From Variovorax sp. DXTD-1 (GTDB lineage Bacteria; Pseudomonadota; Gammaproteobacteria; Burkholderiales; Burkholderiaceae_C), in the NCBI RefSeq assembly GCF_003984625.1, contig NZ_RWKH01000002.1, positions 186,001 to 250,000 of the forward strand: 64,000 nucleotides of DNA, written 5' to 3'. Below are positions 32,490-40,960 of the stretch, piece by piece. The position numbers and the translations under genes are program-made. Numbering within the stretch: position 1 is the first letter of the stretch; every line of letters starts with the position of its first letter. The notes beneath the pieces were generated by a model that saw nothing but the letters and a program-made list of their open reading frames with translations, did no database searches and was not told the DNA's origin.

Positions 32490-32717
32490 ATGGAATTTCT
32501 TTTTTTAATTGGCGGCATCTTCGTATTTGCGATTATTAAGTCGCAGCACAACGACATTCGCCGGATGCAGGATCAGTTGGATCGCCATCAGGAAGAATTC
32601 GGAGGGGCCATTCGTCAGCTTCAGGAAATCAGCTTGAACGCTTCCGACCGCGAAGTTCTTGATCGTTTGACCGACGCTTCGCGTAGGGCCAAGCAGCGGA
32701 GCAACTACGACCCCTGA
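32490..32717 (+). CDS. Single-pass membrane protein with coiled coil
   Basis: 75 residues: an N-terminal membrane helix (EFLFLIGGIFVFAIIKS) and a cytoplasmic-type coiled coil (DIRRMQDQLDRHQEEFGGAI). It belongs to the same lower-GC island as the 137-residue membrane protein and is followed by a terminator. Together they may act at the membrane in the lysogen; unknown. Confidence 0.6.
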   Translation: MEFLFLIGGIFVFAIIKSQHNDIRRMQDQLDRHQEEFGGAIRQLQEISLNASDREVLDRLTDASRRAKQRSNYDP

Positions 32718-32753
32718 CCCTGCACCAGAACGCAGTACTTGACGATCCCCTAA

Positions 32754-32776
32754 GCCCGCCACGAGCGGGTTTTTTT
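32754..32776 (+). terminator. Rho-independent terminator of the immunity region
   Basis: Stem CCCGC/GCGGG with a short loop, followed by seven T (32770-32776). It separates repressor and membrane-protein genes from the right early operon. Confidence 0.85.
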
Positions 32777-32816
32777 GCGCTCGCCGCAGGCGCGCAACCG
32801 CCTAGCGTTCAAATGT

Positions 32817-32857
32817 TTAGCTTTGCTATTGACATGTTCGTTTAGCACCGCTAATCT
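32817..32857 (+). promoter_or_regulatory. Right early promoter with two operators
   Basis: The -35 TTGACA (32829-32834) is perfect; a 17-bp spacer leads to the -10-like TAATCT (32852-32857). Operator-like TTAGCACCGCTAA (32842-32854) fills the spacer and TTAGCTTTGCTAT (32817-32829) abuts the -35; they are 25 bp apart. They match the cI-cro sites, so one repressor should control both early operons. Confidence 0.75.
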
Positions 32858-32882
32858 ACGTCCATCCCAACAGGAGATGGAC

Positions 32883-33278
32883 ATGCAAAAGAGCCTCTAT
32901 AGCGCACCGACGCGCCGCCAGCTTCACAAGCAGGAGCTCGTAGCCGATCTCGAGCTCGTCGACACGCATGGTTGGCGCGAAGGCCGCAACTTTCGCCAGC
33001 GCTCGCCGTTCGCGTCTCCGGCTGCCGAGCAGAACTTCCTGAACGAAGCTGCGCGCGCCGATCGCATCGTCGAGTACATCGCCGCGCTGAAGGAAACCAC
33101 GGATCGCGAATGGCGCTACGAAATGGCCGCTGGCCAGGACTACGCCGACGGCGCGCGCCACTTCGCGCGGCTGTGGGAAATGCAGGCCGACCTCGACCCG
33201 TCGGGCGCGATCTGGCGCTCGGTGGCTCCGCAGGGCTTCGCGGTACCGCAGCCGCGCGTGAAGGGCGGTGCCGCATGA
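32883..33278 (+). CDS. First gene of the right operon, hypothetical
   Basis: 131 residues starting MQKSLYSAPTRRQLHKQELV; helical and charged, with VEYIAALKETTDREWRYEMA. AGGAG lies 6 bases before the chosen ATG (another ATG is two codons upstream). No known domain. First gene under the repressor-controlled promoter, so it may act early, for example against host defences; inference only. Confidence 0.65.
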   Translation: MQKSLYSAPTRRQLHKQELVADLELVDTHGWREGRNFRQRSPFASPAAEQNFLNEAARADRIVEYIAALKETTDREWRYEMAAGQDYADGARHFARLWEMQADLDPSGAIWRSVAPQGFAVPQPRVKGGAA

Positions 33279-33544
33279 GCAGCAAGTCCTACCCCCGTGT
33301 CGGCCGCACGAGCCGACAGCAAAAATGGGACAAGCTGCCGCCGAAGGCTGCGCCCAAATGCAGCGCCTGCGACCAGCCCGCGCGCTTCCGTGTCGACGTG
33401 GAAGTGAACTGGTTCCGTGGCGACGACGAATGCGGCCGCGCGTGCGCGGACCACAAGAACGACGCGATTGCCCTGCTCGCAGGTATCGAACGGCACCAGG
33501 CCGAGCAGAAGGCCCTGCGCGAAGCGAAGGCGGCGCAATCATGA
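33275..33544 (+). CDS. Small putative zinc-binding protein
   Basis: 89 residues starting MSSKSYPRVGRTSRQQKWDK. CSAC and CGRACADH form a likely zinc-binding set of Cys and His. A charged helix ends the protein. ATGA overlap with the gene before. Function unknown. Confidence 0.65.
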   Translation: MSSKSYPRVGRTSRQQKWDKLPPKAAPKCSACDQPARFRVDVEVNWFRGDDECGRACADHKNDAIALLAGIERHQAEQKALREAKAAQS

Positions 33545-33660
33545 CCGCCGCCCTCGAAACCATGGCCGGCTACCTGCTCGCCTTCCTGATCGCCGCGGGC
33601 CTGGTCTGGATGCTCGACCGCCTCGTGTTCGGCACCGACGCACCGGGGCTGTTCGCATGA
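33541..33660 (+). CDS. 39-residue membrane peptide
   Basis: MTAALETMAGYLLAFLIAAG begins a single membrane helix ending near residue 30. It overlaps both neighbours by 4 bp, supporting translation. Unknown function. Confidence 0.58.
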   Translation: MTAALETMAGYLLAFLIAAGLVWMLDRLVFGTDAPGLFA

Positions 33661-33830
33661 GCCGCGCCAGCACCCCGCGCCGCTTGCGCTCTGTCGCAGC
33701 ACCCACGCCCGCCCCCATCGGCGGCCTGATGGATCCGCGGTTCGTCTACGTGCCGGCCGCAGCCACCGACATCCGCAAGACCTTCGAGCGCATCCGCGCG
33801 CAGGGACCGCTGCTGAAAGGCAAGCCATGA
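33657..33830 (+). CDS. 57-residue hypothetical protein
   Basis: Starts MSRASTPRRLRSVAAPTPAP, basic N-terminus, then PRFVYVPAAATDIRKTFERI. Chained to its neighbours by ATGA overlaps. No domain recognised. Confidence 0.55.
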   Translation: MSRASTPRRLRSVAAPTPAPIGGLMDPRFVYVPAAATDIRKTFERIRAQGPLLKGKP

Positions 33831-34015
33831 ACACCGTGCACCGCACGCGCCCCGGCCATTGGGCCGAGCAAAAACCCTTCGTCATGCCCACGAACGAGGA
33901 AATCGCCGAGGCCGACGAGCGCCACGACATCAAGCGCGCGAACAGCTGGATGCCGTTCCTTCTTCCCTTGGTGCCGCTGCTCGTCGCGGTGGCTGTGCAC
34001 CTCTATTTCCGCTGA
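33827..34015 (+). CDS. 62-residue C-tail-anchored membrane protein
   Basis: MNTVHRTRPGHWAEQKPFVM leads a polar N-terminus; residues 42-60 are one membrane helix (MPFLLPLVPLLVAVAVHLYF). Tail-anchored layout. Last of the chain of small genes before recT. Confidence 0.58.
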   Translation: MNTVHRTRPGHWAEQKPFVMPTNEEIAEADERHDIKRANSWMPFLLPLVPLLVAVAVHLYFR

Positions 34016-34046
34016 TCCCTTTCTGACCACCACCCCGAAAGAACCC

Positions 34047-35051
34047 ATGTCCTCTACTGAACTCGCCACCTCCAACACCAGCCTGGCGCCCAGCTTCGCC
34101 AGCGTCGAAGGCTTCGAACTCGCCAACCGCATCGGCAAGGCCTTCGCCGCGTCGACGCTCGTGCCGCAGCAATACCGCGACAACGTGGCGAACTGCATCG
34201 TTGCGCTGGAAATGGCCAACCGTATGCAGGCCTCGCCGCTCATGGTGATGCAGAACCTGTACATCGTGCACGGCAATCCCGGCTGGTCGTCGAAGTTCCT
34301 GATCGCGTGCTTCAACCAGTCGGGCCGCTTCTCGGCGTTGCGCTACGAATTCGACCTCGACGGCAGCAAGGTGCCATACGGCTGCCGCGCGTGGGCCGTC
34401 GAGAAGGCCACCGGCGAGCGCTTGGTGGGTTCCACCGTCACGCTCGACATGGCGAAGGCCGAGGGCTGGAGCACGAAGTCGGGCAGCAAGTGGAAGACCA
34501 TGCCCGAGCTGATGCTGCAGTACCGCGCCGCGGCATTCTTCGTGCGCGTCTATGCACCCGAAATCTCGATGGGCCTGCAGACCGACGACGAGCTGCGCGA
34601 CACCTTCGACAACGAGACGGGCGCGCTGGTCGAGCCGGCCGGGAAGCCTGACGTTGCGCCGGTGCGCCGCCGCGCTGCGCCGATCCCCGCCGACGTGATC
34701 GACAACGAATCCGGCGAGATCACGCCCGCGGCCGATGCCGGAATCCCGGCTTCGGACGACGCCCCCCTCGACGCCGACAACCCGGCCGCCGGCGCCGACG
34801 CTCAGGCCGCCGCCGCGCAGCAGGACAAGCAAGCCGCCACCGCCACCAAGAAGCCGCAGACCCTCGGCAACACCATCCTTGCCAGTGCCGGCGAGAAGAA
34901 GCTGCTGATCAACCGCGCGAAGTCAAACGACCTGAACATGGCCGAGCTGATCGAGCAGGCCGGCGTCGGCCCGATGGACCCGACGACGCTTGAAGGCCTG
35001 ACCGCCGACGGCTTCGTGGCAATCAAAGACCTCCTGCCGAAGGCTGCGTGA
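34047..35051 (+). CDS. recT: RecT-family single-strand annealing recombinase
   Basis: 334 residues. The core (about 15-195) has ELANRIGKAFAASTLVPQQY, VALEMANRMQASPLMVMQNL, YIVHGNPGWSSKFLIACFNQ and TMPELMLQYRAAAFFVRVYA, all RecT hallmarks. A Pro/Ala linker and small C-terminal domain (from about 275) follow. It anneals single-stranded DNA ends made by the partner exonuclease in the next gene, joining phage DNA ends and replicating intermediates. Confidence 0.9.
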   Translation: MSSTELATSNTSLAPSFASVEGFELANRIGKAFAASTLVPQQYRDNVANCIVALEMANRMQASPLMVMQNLYIVHGNPGWSSKFLIACFNQSGRFSALRYEFDLDGSKVPYGCRAWAVEKATGERLVGSTVTLDMAKAEGWSTKSGSKWKTMPELMLQYRAAAFFVRVYAPEISMGLQTDDELRDTFDNETGALVEPAGKPDVAPVRRRAAPIPADVIDNESGEITPAADAGIPASDDAPLDADNPAAGADAQAAAAQQDKQAATATKKPQTLGNTILASAGEKKLLINRAKSNDLNMAELIEQAGVGPMDPTTLEGLTADGFVAIKDLLPKAA

Positions 35052-35671
35052 TGTTGCTGACCTTCGACGCCGAGGCGCATCGCTACTACTGGGACGGCAA
35101 GCCGGTGCCGGGCGTGACCACGATCCTGGCACCGCTCAGCGACTTCGCAGCCGTGGATCCGGATGTGATGCGCCGGGCTTCGAAGTTCGGCACCGCCGTG
35201 CACTACGTGTGCGAGCTGGTCGACACCGGCGAAGACCTGCAGCACTACGACGTTGACCCGGCGCTGCTGCCCTACGTCGATGCATGGCGCAAGTTCTGCG
35301 CCGAGTGGCGCGTGCAGTGGAAGCTGATCGAGCAGCGCGTGTACCACCCGACGCTTCGCTACGCCGGCACGCTGGACCGCAAGGGCACATTGGTCGCACC
35401 AGGTGAGCCCGAGCACCGCCGCCACGCGGCCGTCGTCGACATCAAGACCAGCACCAACCTTTACCCGTCGGTGGGCCCGCAGTTGGCCGCCTACGCCCGT
35501 GCCGACGACCCACTCAACGGCGCCAGCCAGCGCCGCTATGCCGTGCAGCTCAAGGGCGACGGCTCCTACGTCTGCAAGGAATACCGCGATGCAGACGACT
35601 TTGCAACGTTCTCCGCCCTGCTGGCGCTGCGCACGTGGTGCAGCCGGCATTCCATCAAACCGCAGTTCTGA
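35051..35671 (+). CDS. PD-(D/E)XK exonuclease partner of RecT
   Basis: 206 residues. RecB/Cas4-type nuclease core: RYAGTLDRKG (acidic residue), AAVVDIKTS (DxK) and PQLAAYARA (QxxxY). Expected to resect double-strand ends for RecT. It starts inside the recT stop (TGATG); a GTG one codon earlier is possible. Length is usual for phage exonucleases of this type. Confidence 0.82.
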   Translation: MLLTFDAEAHRYYWDGKPVPGVTTILAPLSDFAAVDPDVMRRASKFGTAVHYVCELVDTGEDLQHYDVDPALLPYVDAWRKFCAEWRVQWKLIEQRVYHPTLRYAGTLDRKGTLVAPGEPEHRRHAAVVDIKTSTNLYPSVGPQLAAYARADDPLNGASQRRYAVQLKGDGSYVCKEYRDADDFATFSALLALRTWCSRHSIKPQF

Positions 35672-35680
35672 AAGCCCACC

Positions 35681-36541
35681 ATGACCGATACCGCGACCGA
35701 AACCGTTCCCGCCACCCTGAAGGGCGCCGTCGCCTTCGACGCGACCATGCTGCCGATCTTCGTACAGCGCGCCAACACCATGCGCATCGAGGCCGCCGAC
35801 TATGAGGTGGACTCGCCCGCCATGGCCGAGCTGGCCGGCGAGCGGCTGGTGCAGATTGCCACGCTGAAGAAGCAGATCGAGCAGGCGCGCAGCGACGTGG
35901 CCGGGCCGATCCACAAGGCATGGAAGAACGCCCTGGCGTGGTTCAAGCCGGCCGAGGATGCGATCGAGCAGGCCGACAGCGCCATGCGCAAGGCGCTCAA
36001 CCGCTGGAAAAACGAGCAGGAGCGCATTGCCGCTGCCGAGCGCGCCGAGCGTGAGCGCGTTGCCCGCGAAGAGCGCCAGCGCCTGGAGGCTGCAGAGCGC
36101 GCCGCGGCCGCCAAGGCACTGGAGGCCCAGCAAGCCGCCGAGCGCCAGGCGCGTGAAGCCGCCGCCGCGGCCGCCGCCGGCGATGCCAAGAAGGCCGAGG
36201 AACTGCAGCAGCAGGCCGAAGCCAATGCCGCGGCTGCCGAAACGGCGCAGGCCCTGGCCAGCACCATGGCACAGGAAGCCTCTGTTGTGACCGTTGCACC
36301 ACCCTCGATTGCGCTGGTGCCGCGCGTTGCCGGTGTCTCGGGTCGCATGACCTATACCGCGCAGGTCGAGAGCCTGCAGCTGCTCGTGCAGGCCATCGCC
36401 GAGGGCAAGGCGCCCATCGAGGCCGTTCAGGCGAACACCACCTTTCTGGGCCAGCAGGCCCGCGCCTTCAAGAAGGCCGGCGTGCTGTACCCGGGCGTCA
36501 CCGTCCTGGCCGAGAGCGCGCTATCGGTGCGCGCGGCCTAA
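35681..36541 (+). CDS. Coiled-coil protein of the recombination operon
   Basis: 286 residues. N-terminal domain (MLPIFVQRANTMRIEAADYE), a very long charged Ala/Glu/Arg coiled coil (about 75-195) and a C-terminal domain with YTAQVESLQLLVQAIAEGKA and KAGVLYPGVTVLAESALSVR. This layout is frequent next to recT in phages of Burkholderiales. Function unknown, likely recombination related. Confidence 0.65.
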   Translation: MTDTATETVPATLKGAVAFDATMLPIFVQRANTMRIEAADYEVDSPAMAELAGERLVQIATLKKQIEQARSDVAGPIHKAWKNALAWFKPAEDAIEQADSAMRKALNRWKNEQERIAAAERAERERVAREERQRLEAAERAAAAKALEAQQAAERQAREAAAAAAAGDAKKAEELQQQAEANAAAAETAQALASTMAQEASVVTVAPPSIALVPRVAGVSGRMTYTAQVESLQLLVQAIAEGKAPIEAVQANTTFLGQQARAFKKAGVLYPGVTVLAESALSVRAA

Positions 36542-36603
36542 CCACTTTCCGGGCGTGCCTGGCCGGCTGTTCGTCTCCCTCCTCCCCTCCTATTCCGGCC
36601 AGC

Positions 36604-36625
36604 GGCGAAAGCCTCGCCCTTTTTT
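36604..36625 (+). terminator. Probable rho-independent terminator after recombination genes
   Basis: 5-bp stem GGCGA/TCGCC with a short loop, then C and six T. It lies between the coiled-coil gene and the next gene, so the right operon may be partly attenuated here or a new transcript may start downstream. Confidence 0.6.
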
Positions 36626-36671
36626 ATTCGTCAATCGCAACTCTTTTCCACACCCACATCGGAGATCCGAA

Positions 36672-37214
36672 ATGCTGAACATCAATGAAGAAGACGTCAA
36701 AGCTGCCATCGTCAAGCAGGCGGCCGACGAAATCTTGAGCCAAGACGACGATCTGAGCGGACTCATCCAAGCGGAGGTGAAGCGCAGAGTCGATGCAATC
36801 TTCGTTGCTCGCGCCGAGCAACAGCTGCAAGACGCCGTCGACGCTGCGGTGAAGAACGGCTTCGACCTTGAGTACCAGCGCGTCAACAGCTGGGGGCAGC
36901 CCGAGGGTGAGAAGACCAGCATTCGCAAGCAGCTGGACAAGCTGGTCAGTGGCTACTGGTCGGATCGTGTTGACCCCCGATCGGGAAAGCCCACGGACAG
37001 CAGCTACACGCACACCACCCGCGCGGAGTTCTTGATGACGCAGATCTGCGCCGAGAACTTTTCAGAGGAAATGAAGAAGCACGCCATCAACATCGCCGGC
37101 CACCTCAAGGACGGCCTGCGCAACCAGATGGGCACGGTCATGGACCAGATGCTGAACGACCTCTTTCGCGTGAAGAGCCTGCAGGACCAGGGCCAGGTCC
37201 AGAAGCCCTACTAA
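36672..37214 (+). CDS. Hypothetical phage protein
   Basis: 180 residues starting MLNINEEDVKAAIVKQAADE; helical, with EVKRRVDAIFVARAEQQLQD, and a conserved-looking WSDRVDPRSGKPTDSSYTHT. GGAG precedes the ATG. No domain recognised; could be a host-takeover or recombination accessory. Confidence 0.62.
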   Translation: MLNINEEDVKAAIVKQAADEILSQDDDLSGLIQAEVKRRVDAIFVARAEQQLQDAVDAAVKNGFDLEYQRVNSWGQPEGEKTSIRKQLDKLVSGYWSDRVDPRSGKPTDSSYTHTTRAEFLMTQICAENFSEEMKKHAINIAGHLKDGLRNQMGTVMDQMLNDLFRVKSLQDQGQVQKPY

Positions 37215-37245
37215 CCCCTTCCCTCAACCACCGGAGCCCTGACCC

Positions 37246-37926
37246 ATGAACTTCGAACTGCCCACCGCGACCAAGTGCAAGCTGGTCGACATCGACATCC
37301 TCTCGATGAAGAACCGGCCGCCAGACAGCAATCCCGGCGTGGCCCTGGCCTTCACCGCCGAGCTGCCGAACAGCGCCCTCACGATGCTGGACGGCTTCCT
37401 GCGCGGCATGCTGTACACCAAGCAGGCCGGCGGCGATGCCCAGAAGGCGCTCGACGGCGTGGAGCCCGTGAGCGACCTGCCCAACCTGACGCAGATCGGC
37501 CAGAAGATCGGCCGTTTCTCGTGGCTTGGTGAGCAGACCGGCTGCACGCTGACCTTCGACTTTGGGCTCGGCGGCAAGTCGAACATCGTGCTCGGCGATG
37601 TGAAGGTCGACGCGCTGCACATCACGCCCAAGGAAGGCGGCACGACCACCTGGCAGTGGAAGTGCGAAATCAATGACGTGAGCGAGGCCGAGTTCGGGAA
37701 GATCGCGACGTTCAAGTCGCGCGACGTGCAGCTGCTGATCGCGCTGCCGGATGTCGAGCAGAGCGACATCGAAGACGAACCGGCGCCGCCACCGGCCGCG
37801 CGCCGCGGCAAGAAGCCTAAGGCGGCCACCAGCGGGGAGCCCGAGGGCGCATGGCCGTTTCCTGGCGACGGACCCGGCGAGCAGACGCCGGAATCGGCGT
37901 TCGTTGGCACCGCGGACAAGGACTGA
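37246..37926 (+). CDS. Hypothetical phage protein, possible ssDNA-related
   Basis: 226 residues. MNFELPTATKCKLVDIDILS starts a beta-rich domain (about 1-170) followed by a Pro/Lys linker and an acidic tail (ESAFVGTADKD). A compact beta domain with a flexible acidic end resembles single-strand-binding proteins, but no OB motif can be confirmed. Neighbours are recombination genes. Confidence 0.55.
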   Translation: MNFELPTATKCKLVDIDILSMKNRPPDSNPGVALAFTAELPNSALTMLDGFLRGMLYTKQAGGDAQKALDGVEPVSDLPNLTQIGQKIGRFSWLGEQTGCTLTFDFGLGGKSNIVLGDVKVDALHITPKEGGTTTWQWKCEINDVSEAEFGKIATFKSRDVQLLIALPDVEQSDIEDEPAPPPAARRGKKPKAATSGEPEGAWPFPGDGPGEQTPESAFVGTADKD

Positions 37927-37928
37927 CT

Positions 37929-38315
37929 ATGAGCGCCGGACATTGCAATGCAGGCGAGCGGTGCAGTTGCGCGCCCGGCAGCGAAAGGCGGTCAGCGTGC
38001 AGCATGTGGGCAGCAGACGGCGAGCCGACAAAGGTCTGGGGCCTGATCGCGATGGAGAAGACGCAGGAACCGCTGATCCAGAAGCATTGCTTCGGCGACT
38101 GCGGAAAGCTCAGCATGGCCGGCGCGATCAACGACGACCACTTCGGCCCGCTGTGGGTCTGCTGTGAGGCCAAGTGCCCATGGCTCGGCAAGGAGACGGA
38201 TGAGCCCTACGGCAACACCATGTCTTTCGGCAGGCCGCATGACGTGTACCTGCGCGTGCTCACCGACACACCCGCAGCCATCGCCGCTACTGCCGCTACG
38301 GGGGAGCCATCGTGA
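37929..38315 (+). CDS. Cys-rich hypothetical protein
   Basis: 128 residues from MSAGHCNAGERCSCAPGS. Ten or so Cys are spread in pairs (HCFGDCG, VCCEAKCPW), pointing to zinc or a redox centre. It starts 2 bp after the previous stop. Unknown. Confidence 0.55.
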   Translation: MSAGHCNAGERCSCAPGSERRSACSMWAADGEPTKVWGLIAMEKTQEPLIQKHCFGDCGKLSMAGAINDDHFGPLWVCCEAKCPWLGKETDEPYGNTMSFGRPHDVYLRVLTDTPAAIAATAATGEPS

Positions 38316-38572
38316 GCCGCCAAAACGCCTACAGGGTTCATGGCGCGGACGGCTACGGCCTGACCGAAACGAAGACTGACGAATACCGCTACATCACAGG
38401 CTACGTGCGCACGCCCCTCGGCTACGTGTCGGTCTACTCCGAAGAGAAGAACACATCGCTGTCGCTGATTCAGAACGGCTACGAAGTCACGCGGGTTATC
38501 GACCGTGGCTACACGAAAAAAGGACTCGTGACGCTTGCTCGGCGCTTTATCGAAGAGGTTCAATATGACTGA
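38312..38572 (+). CDS. Hypothetical protein, GTG start
   Basis: 86 residues, starting at GTG overlapping the prior stop (GTGA). Tyr-rich beta-like sequence (DEYRYITGYVRTPLGYVSVY). No domain recognised. Confidence 0.55.
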   Translation: MSRQNAYRVHGADGYGLTETKTDEYRYITGYVRTPLGYVSVYSEEKNTSLSLIQNGYEVTRVIDRGYTKKGLVTLARRFIEEVQYD

Positions 38573-40265
38573 AGAACTGAACCGTGGCTGCTTGGATGAG
38601 CGCGCAGCGATGCGTGCATCTCTGGAGCGCATCCTTGAAGAGCCAAAAAACACCCTGTCGGACGGCAAGGCATTGAAGGCCATTGTCCGGATCGCCAAGG
38701 AAGCGCTCGCCTACGAGGCTGACCGCGCATCACTCTCCACCAGTAAGCAGGCAGGGGCAGAGCCGGTGGCAGCCCGTGTGCGAATTTGGATGCAGAACGG
38801 AGAACGTCACGCTGAGCTGATCGACTGGGAAGAAGGGCTATTCGTCCTCCCGCCCGGCGAACACGGCCTCTACGCCACCCCTCCCGCTGTGATGCCAGCA
38901 GCGCCGAGCGATGCAGAACTGTTGGCGCTGCTCCGCGATGCGCGGCACCGCATCTGCAATGATGCGCCCCAAAAAGTTGCCGGGGAATGGCTCGCACCCT
39001 TGGACAATCCCGTTTACGGCCCGTTGCTGCGGCGCCTAGACGCTGCAGCTAACGCCCTCTCTCAGACCATGCAGCCGCAGGCCGGGGTGGTGGCGCGTTC
39101 TGAGCATTACGACGAAGTGAAGGCAACGCTTCAAGGTGCGCATCGCATCATGGAAACCGTTAGCAGCTTGGAGCGGCGCGTCGGCCCCGTGGGCTCACAT
39201 GCGCGCGGCTACACGCACAAGATCACCAACGCATTACGGCACCTTGACGCCCTCGCCGCACCCGGTGCCGCTATCGCTGCGGGCGAGCAGGACGGTTCAG
39301 AGTTTTTGGGCCACTACGCTGAGGCGCATGAATTGGATGTGCGAACTATCCCCGCATCGCGCGAGGAAGCACCAGCCACCCCGCAGGCGGGGCTGTCGGG
39401 AACCAAGGACGCGGACGGCCCGGAATCGCCGCTGAGCAAGCTCGAAGGCGAGAAGCGCTGGCTGAGTGACCGAATCGCCCATCTTGTTTTGGAGTGCGAA
39501 GCCTGGAAGGCCAAGGCGCAGACGGTCACCACTGCGGGCGACTGGGCAATCGATCACTCCGCAGGGCGCCCGATCCTCACCTACAAGAATTGCAGTGTCA
39601 TTGAAGCCGAAGATGCCGAGTACGTGCTGCGATTGATCGCTGCTGACCTTGCACCAGCCACCCCTCCCGCCGCGATACCGGCCGCCCCGAGCGATGCGGA
39701 AATTCACGCGATGGCGCCGAACAAGGGATCGATATTTGCGCAGGGCTGGTTCTGGGGTTTCAAGAAAGCGTTGGCGGATCGCGCCGCCCTCACCCAGCCC
39801 ACCACCGTGGCCATGGCCGTCACCGAAGACATGCACGTCGCAGCCATCAAGGTACTCCAACGCGCATCAGGACTAGACGGTCTTCCGCAACGCATGCTCG
39901 ACGCAATGCTCGCCGCGGCTCCTGCGGTTGCACCTGCGCCAGCTTCGGAAGCGGCGGGAGAAGCCTTTGACGCCTTCCTGTGCCGTGCATGGGGAGAAAC
40001 GGAACTGCCCAGCGCCGAGTTAGTCCCGGACTGGGAGGGTGTCCGTCGCTTCCTGATTCGGGAATGGCTCGGCAAAGAGGACGATGAGTTGCTCCTGACG
40101 ATCAGGGATGACTTCGCCCAGCACGAGGAAAACATGGGCGCCAACGGAGGCGCGTTCTCCATCACGTTCGAAATCGGCGGCGTGAGCATCGAGCGAGTCT
40201 GTGGGTTCGCCGCCCTCAAGACCGCGCGAACCACCGCTCTGCCTGGCGACAAGGAGGCCGCATAA
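38565..40265 (+). CDS. Large mosaic early protein (Ead/Ea22-like layout)
   Basis: 566 residues from MTEELNRGCLDERAAMRASL. It looks modular: repeated linkers end in MPAAPSDAELLALL and IPAAPSDAEIHAMA, each preceding a helical unit. Such proteins vary in length between related phages through loss and gain of modules, as with Ead/Ea22-like proteins of lambdoid phages. It overlaps the previous gene by 8 bp. Function unknown. Confidence 0.6.
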   Translation: MTEELNRGCLDERAAMRASLERILEEPKNTLSDGKALKAIVRIAKEALAYEADRASLSTSKQAGAEPVAARVRIWMQNGERHAELIDWEEGLFVLPPGEHGLYATPPAVMPAAPSDAELLALLRDARHRICNDAPQKVAGEWLAPLDNPVYGPLLRRLDAAANALSQTMQPQAGVVARSEHYDEVKATLQGAHRIMETVSSLERRVGPVGSHARGYTHKITNALRHLDALAAPGAAIAAGEQDGSEFLGHYAEAHELDVRTIPASREEAPATPQAGLSGTKDADGPESPLSKLEGEKRWLSDRIAHLVLECEAWKAKAQTVTTAGDWAIDHSAGRPILTYKNCSVIEAEDAEYVLRLIAADLAPATPPAAIPAAPSDAEIHAMAPNKGSIFAQGWFWGFKKALADRAALTQPTTVAMAVTEDMHVAAIKVLQRASGLDGLPQRMLDAMLAAAPAVAPAPASEAAGEAFDAFLCRAWGETELPSAELVPDWEGVRRFLIREWLGKEDDELLLTIRDDFAQHEENMGANGGAFSITFEIGGVSIERVCGFAALKTARTTALPGDKEAA

Positions 40266-40685
40266 ATGACCACCGCCCAAAAGCCCGATGCCCTGGAGGT
40301 CGTTGCGTACCTTCGTGCCACCAAGGACGGTCAGCCAGTCTGGGATGGCGACGACTGCGTTTGCCAAGACCCGGTATACCCGAGCGATCCGGACGGCAGC
40401 GATGCCGGCTGCATCAGCATGCCCATGGTCCGCCTCACCGACGCCCAAGCCTCTCTCCTTTCCAAGGAGGCGGAGAAGGATGCGGAGATTGTAAGACTGA
40501 AGGTAGATGCGGCTCGCTGGCGAACATTCGAGCGGATACAAGGCCACGGCCTCCCGGGCCCAGTCTACAGGCGCCACATTCGGGTAGTCGAAATCTGTCC
40601 GATGTACGGTGAAGAGAAAGAAATCACCGACCTGCGCGCCGCAATCGACGCGGCACGAGCAGCGGCTAATCAGGGGGGAGCATGA
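40266..40685 (+). CDS. Hypothetical early phage protein
   Basis: 139 residues. N-terminal VVAYLRATKDGQPVWDGDDC unit with three Cys, then coiled coil (KEAEKDAEIVRLKVDAARWR) and C-terminal DLRAAIDAARAAANQGGA. The last element is common in accessory proteins of Burkholderiales phages. Starts directly after the previous stop. Confidence 0.58.
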   Translation: MTTAQKPDALEVVAYLRATKDGQPVWDGDDCVCQDPVYPSDPDGSDAGCISMPMVRLTDAQASLLSKEAEKDAEIVRLKVDAARWRTFERIQGHGLPGPVYRRHIRVVEICPMYGEEKEITDLRAAIDAARAAANQGGA

Positions 40686-40960
40686 CTTCATCACAACCAT
40701 CGGGCGACGAATTCACGGATGCGATGTGGCAGCACATGCAGACCGTCAACAACGCTGTCACCGAGAAGATCAAAGAGCTGCGGCTCGAGGTCAAGCGACT
40801 GCAGAAAGAGGCCCAGCAGGAGCGCGAGAAGCGCTATGCGATGCAGGAGCAGCTTGTGCAAGCTCTGGAAGAGTTGGAGCGCCGTAGCACGGTCTGGCCA
40901 AAGCCTGCCGCTTACTCTATCCGCGAGGCACTGCGCCGCGGCTCAGGAGATCCATCATGA
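40682..40960 (+). CDS. Small coiled-coil protein
   Basis: 92 residues starting MTSSQPSGDEFTDAMWQHMQ with a long charged helix (EKIKELRLEVKRLQKEAQQE). ATGA overlap with the gene before it and with the next. Unknown. Confidence 0.58.
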   Translation: MTSSQPSGDEFTDAMWQHMQTVNNAVTEKIKELRLEVKRLQKEAQQEREKRYAMQEQLVQALEELERRSTVWPKPAAYSIREALRRGSGDPS

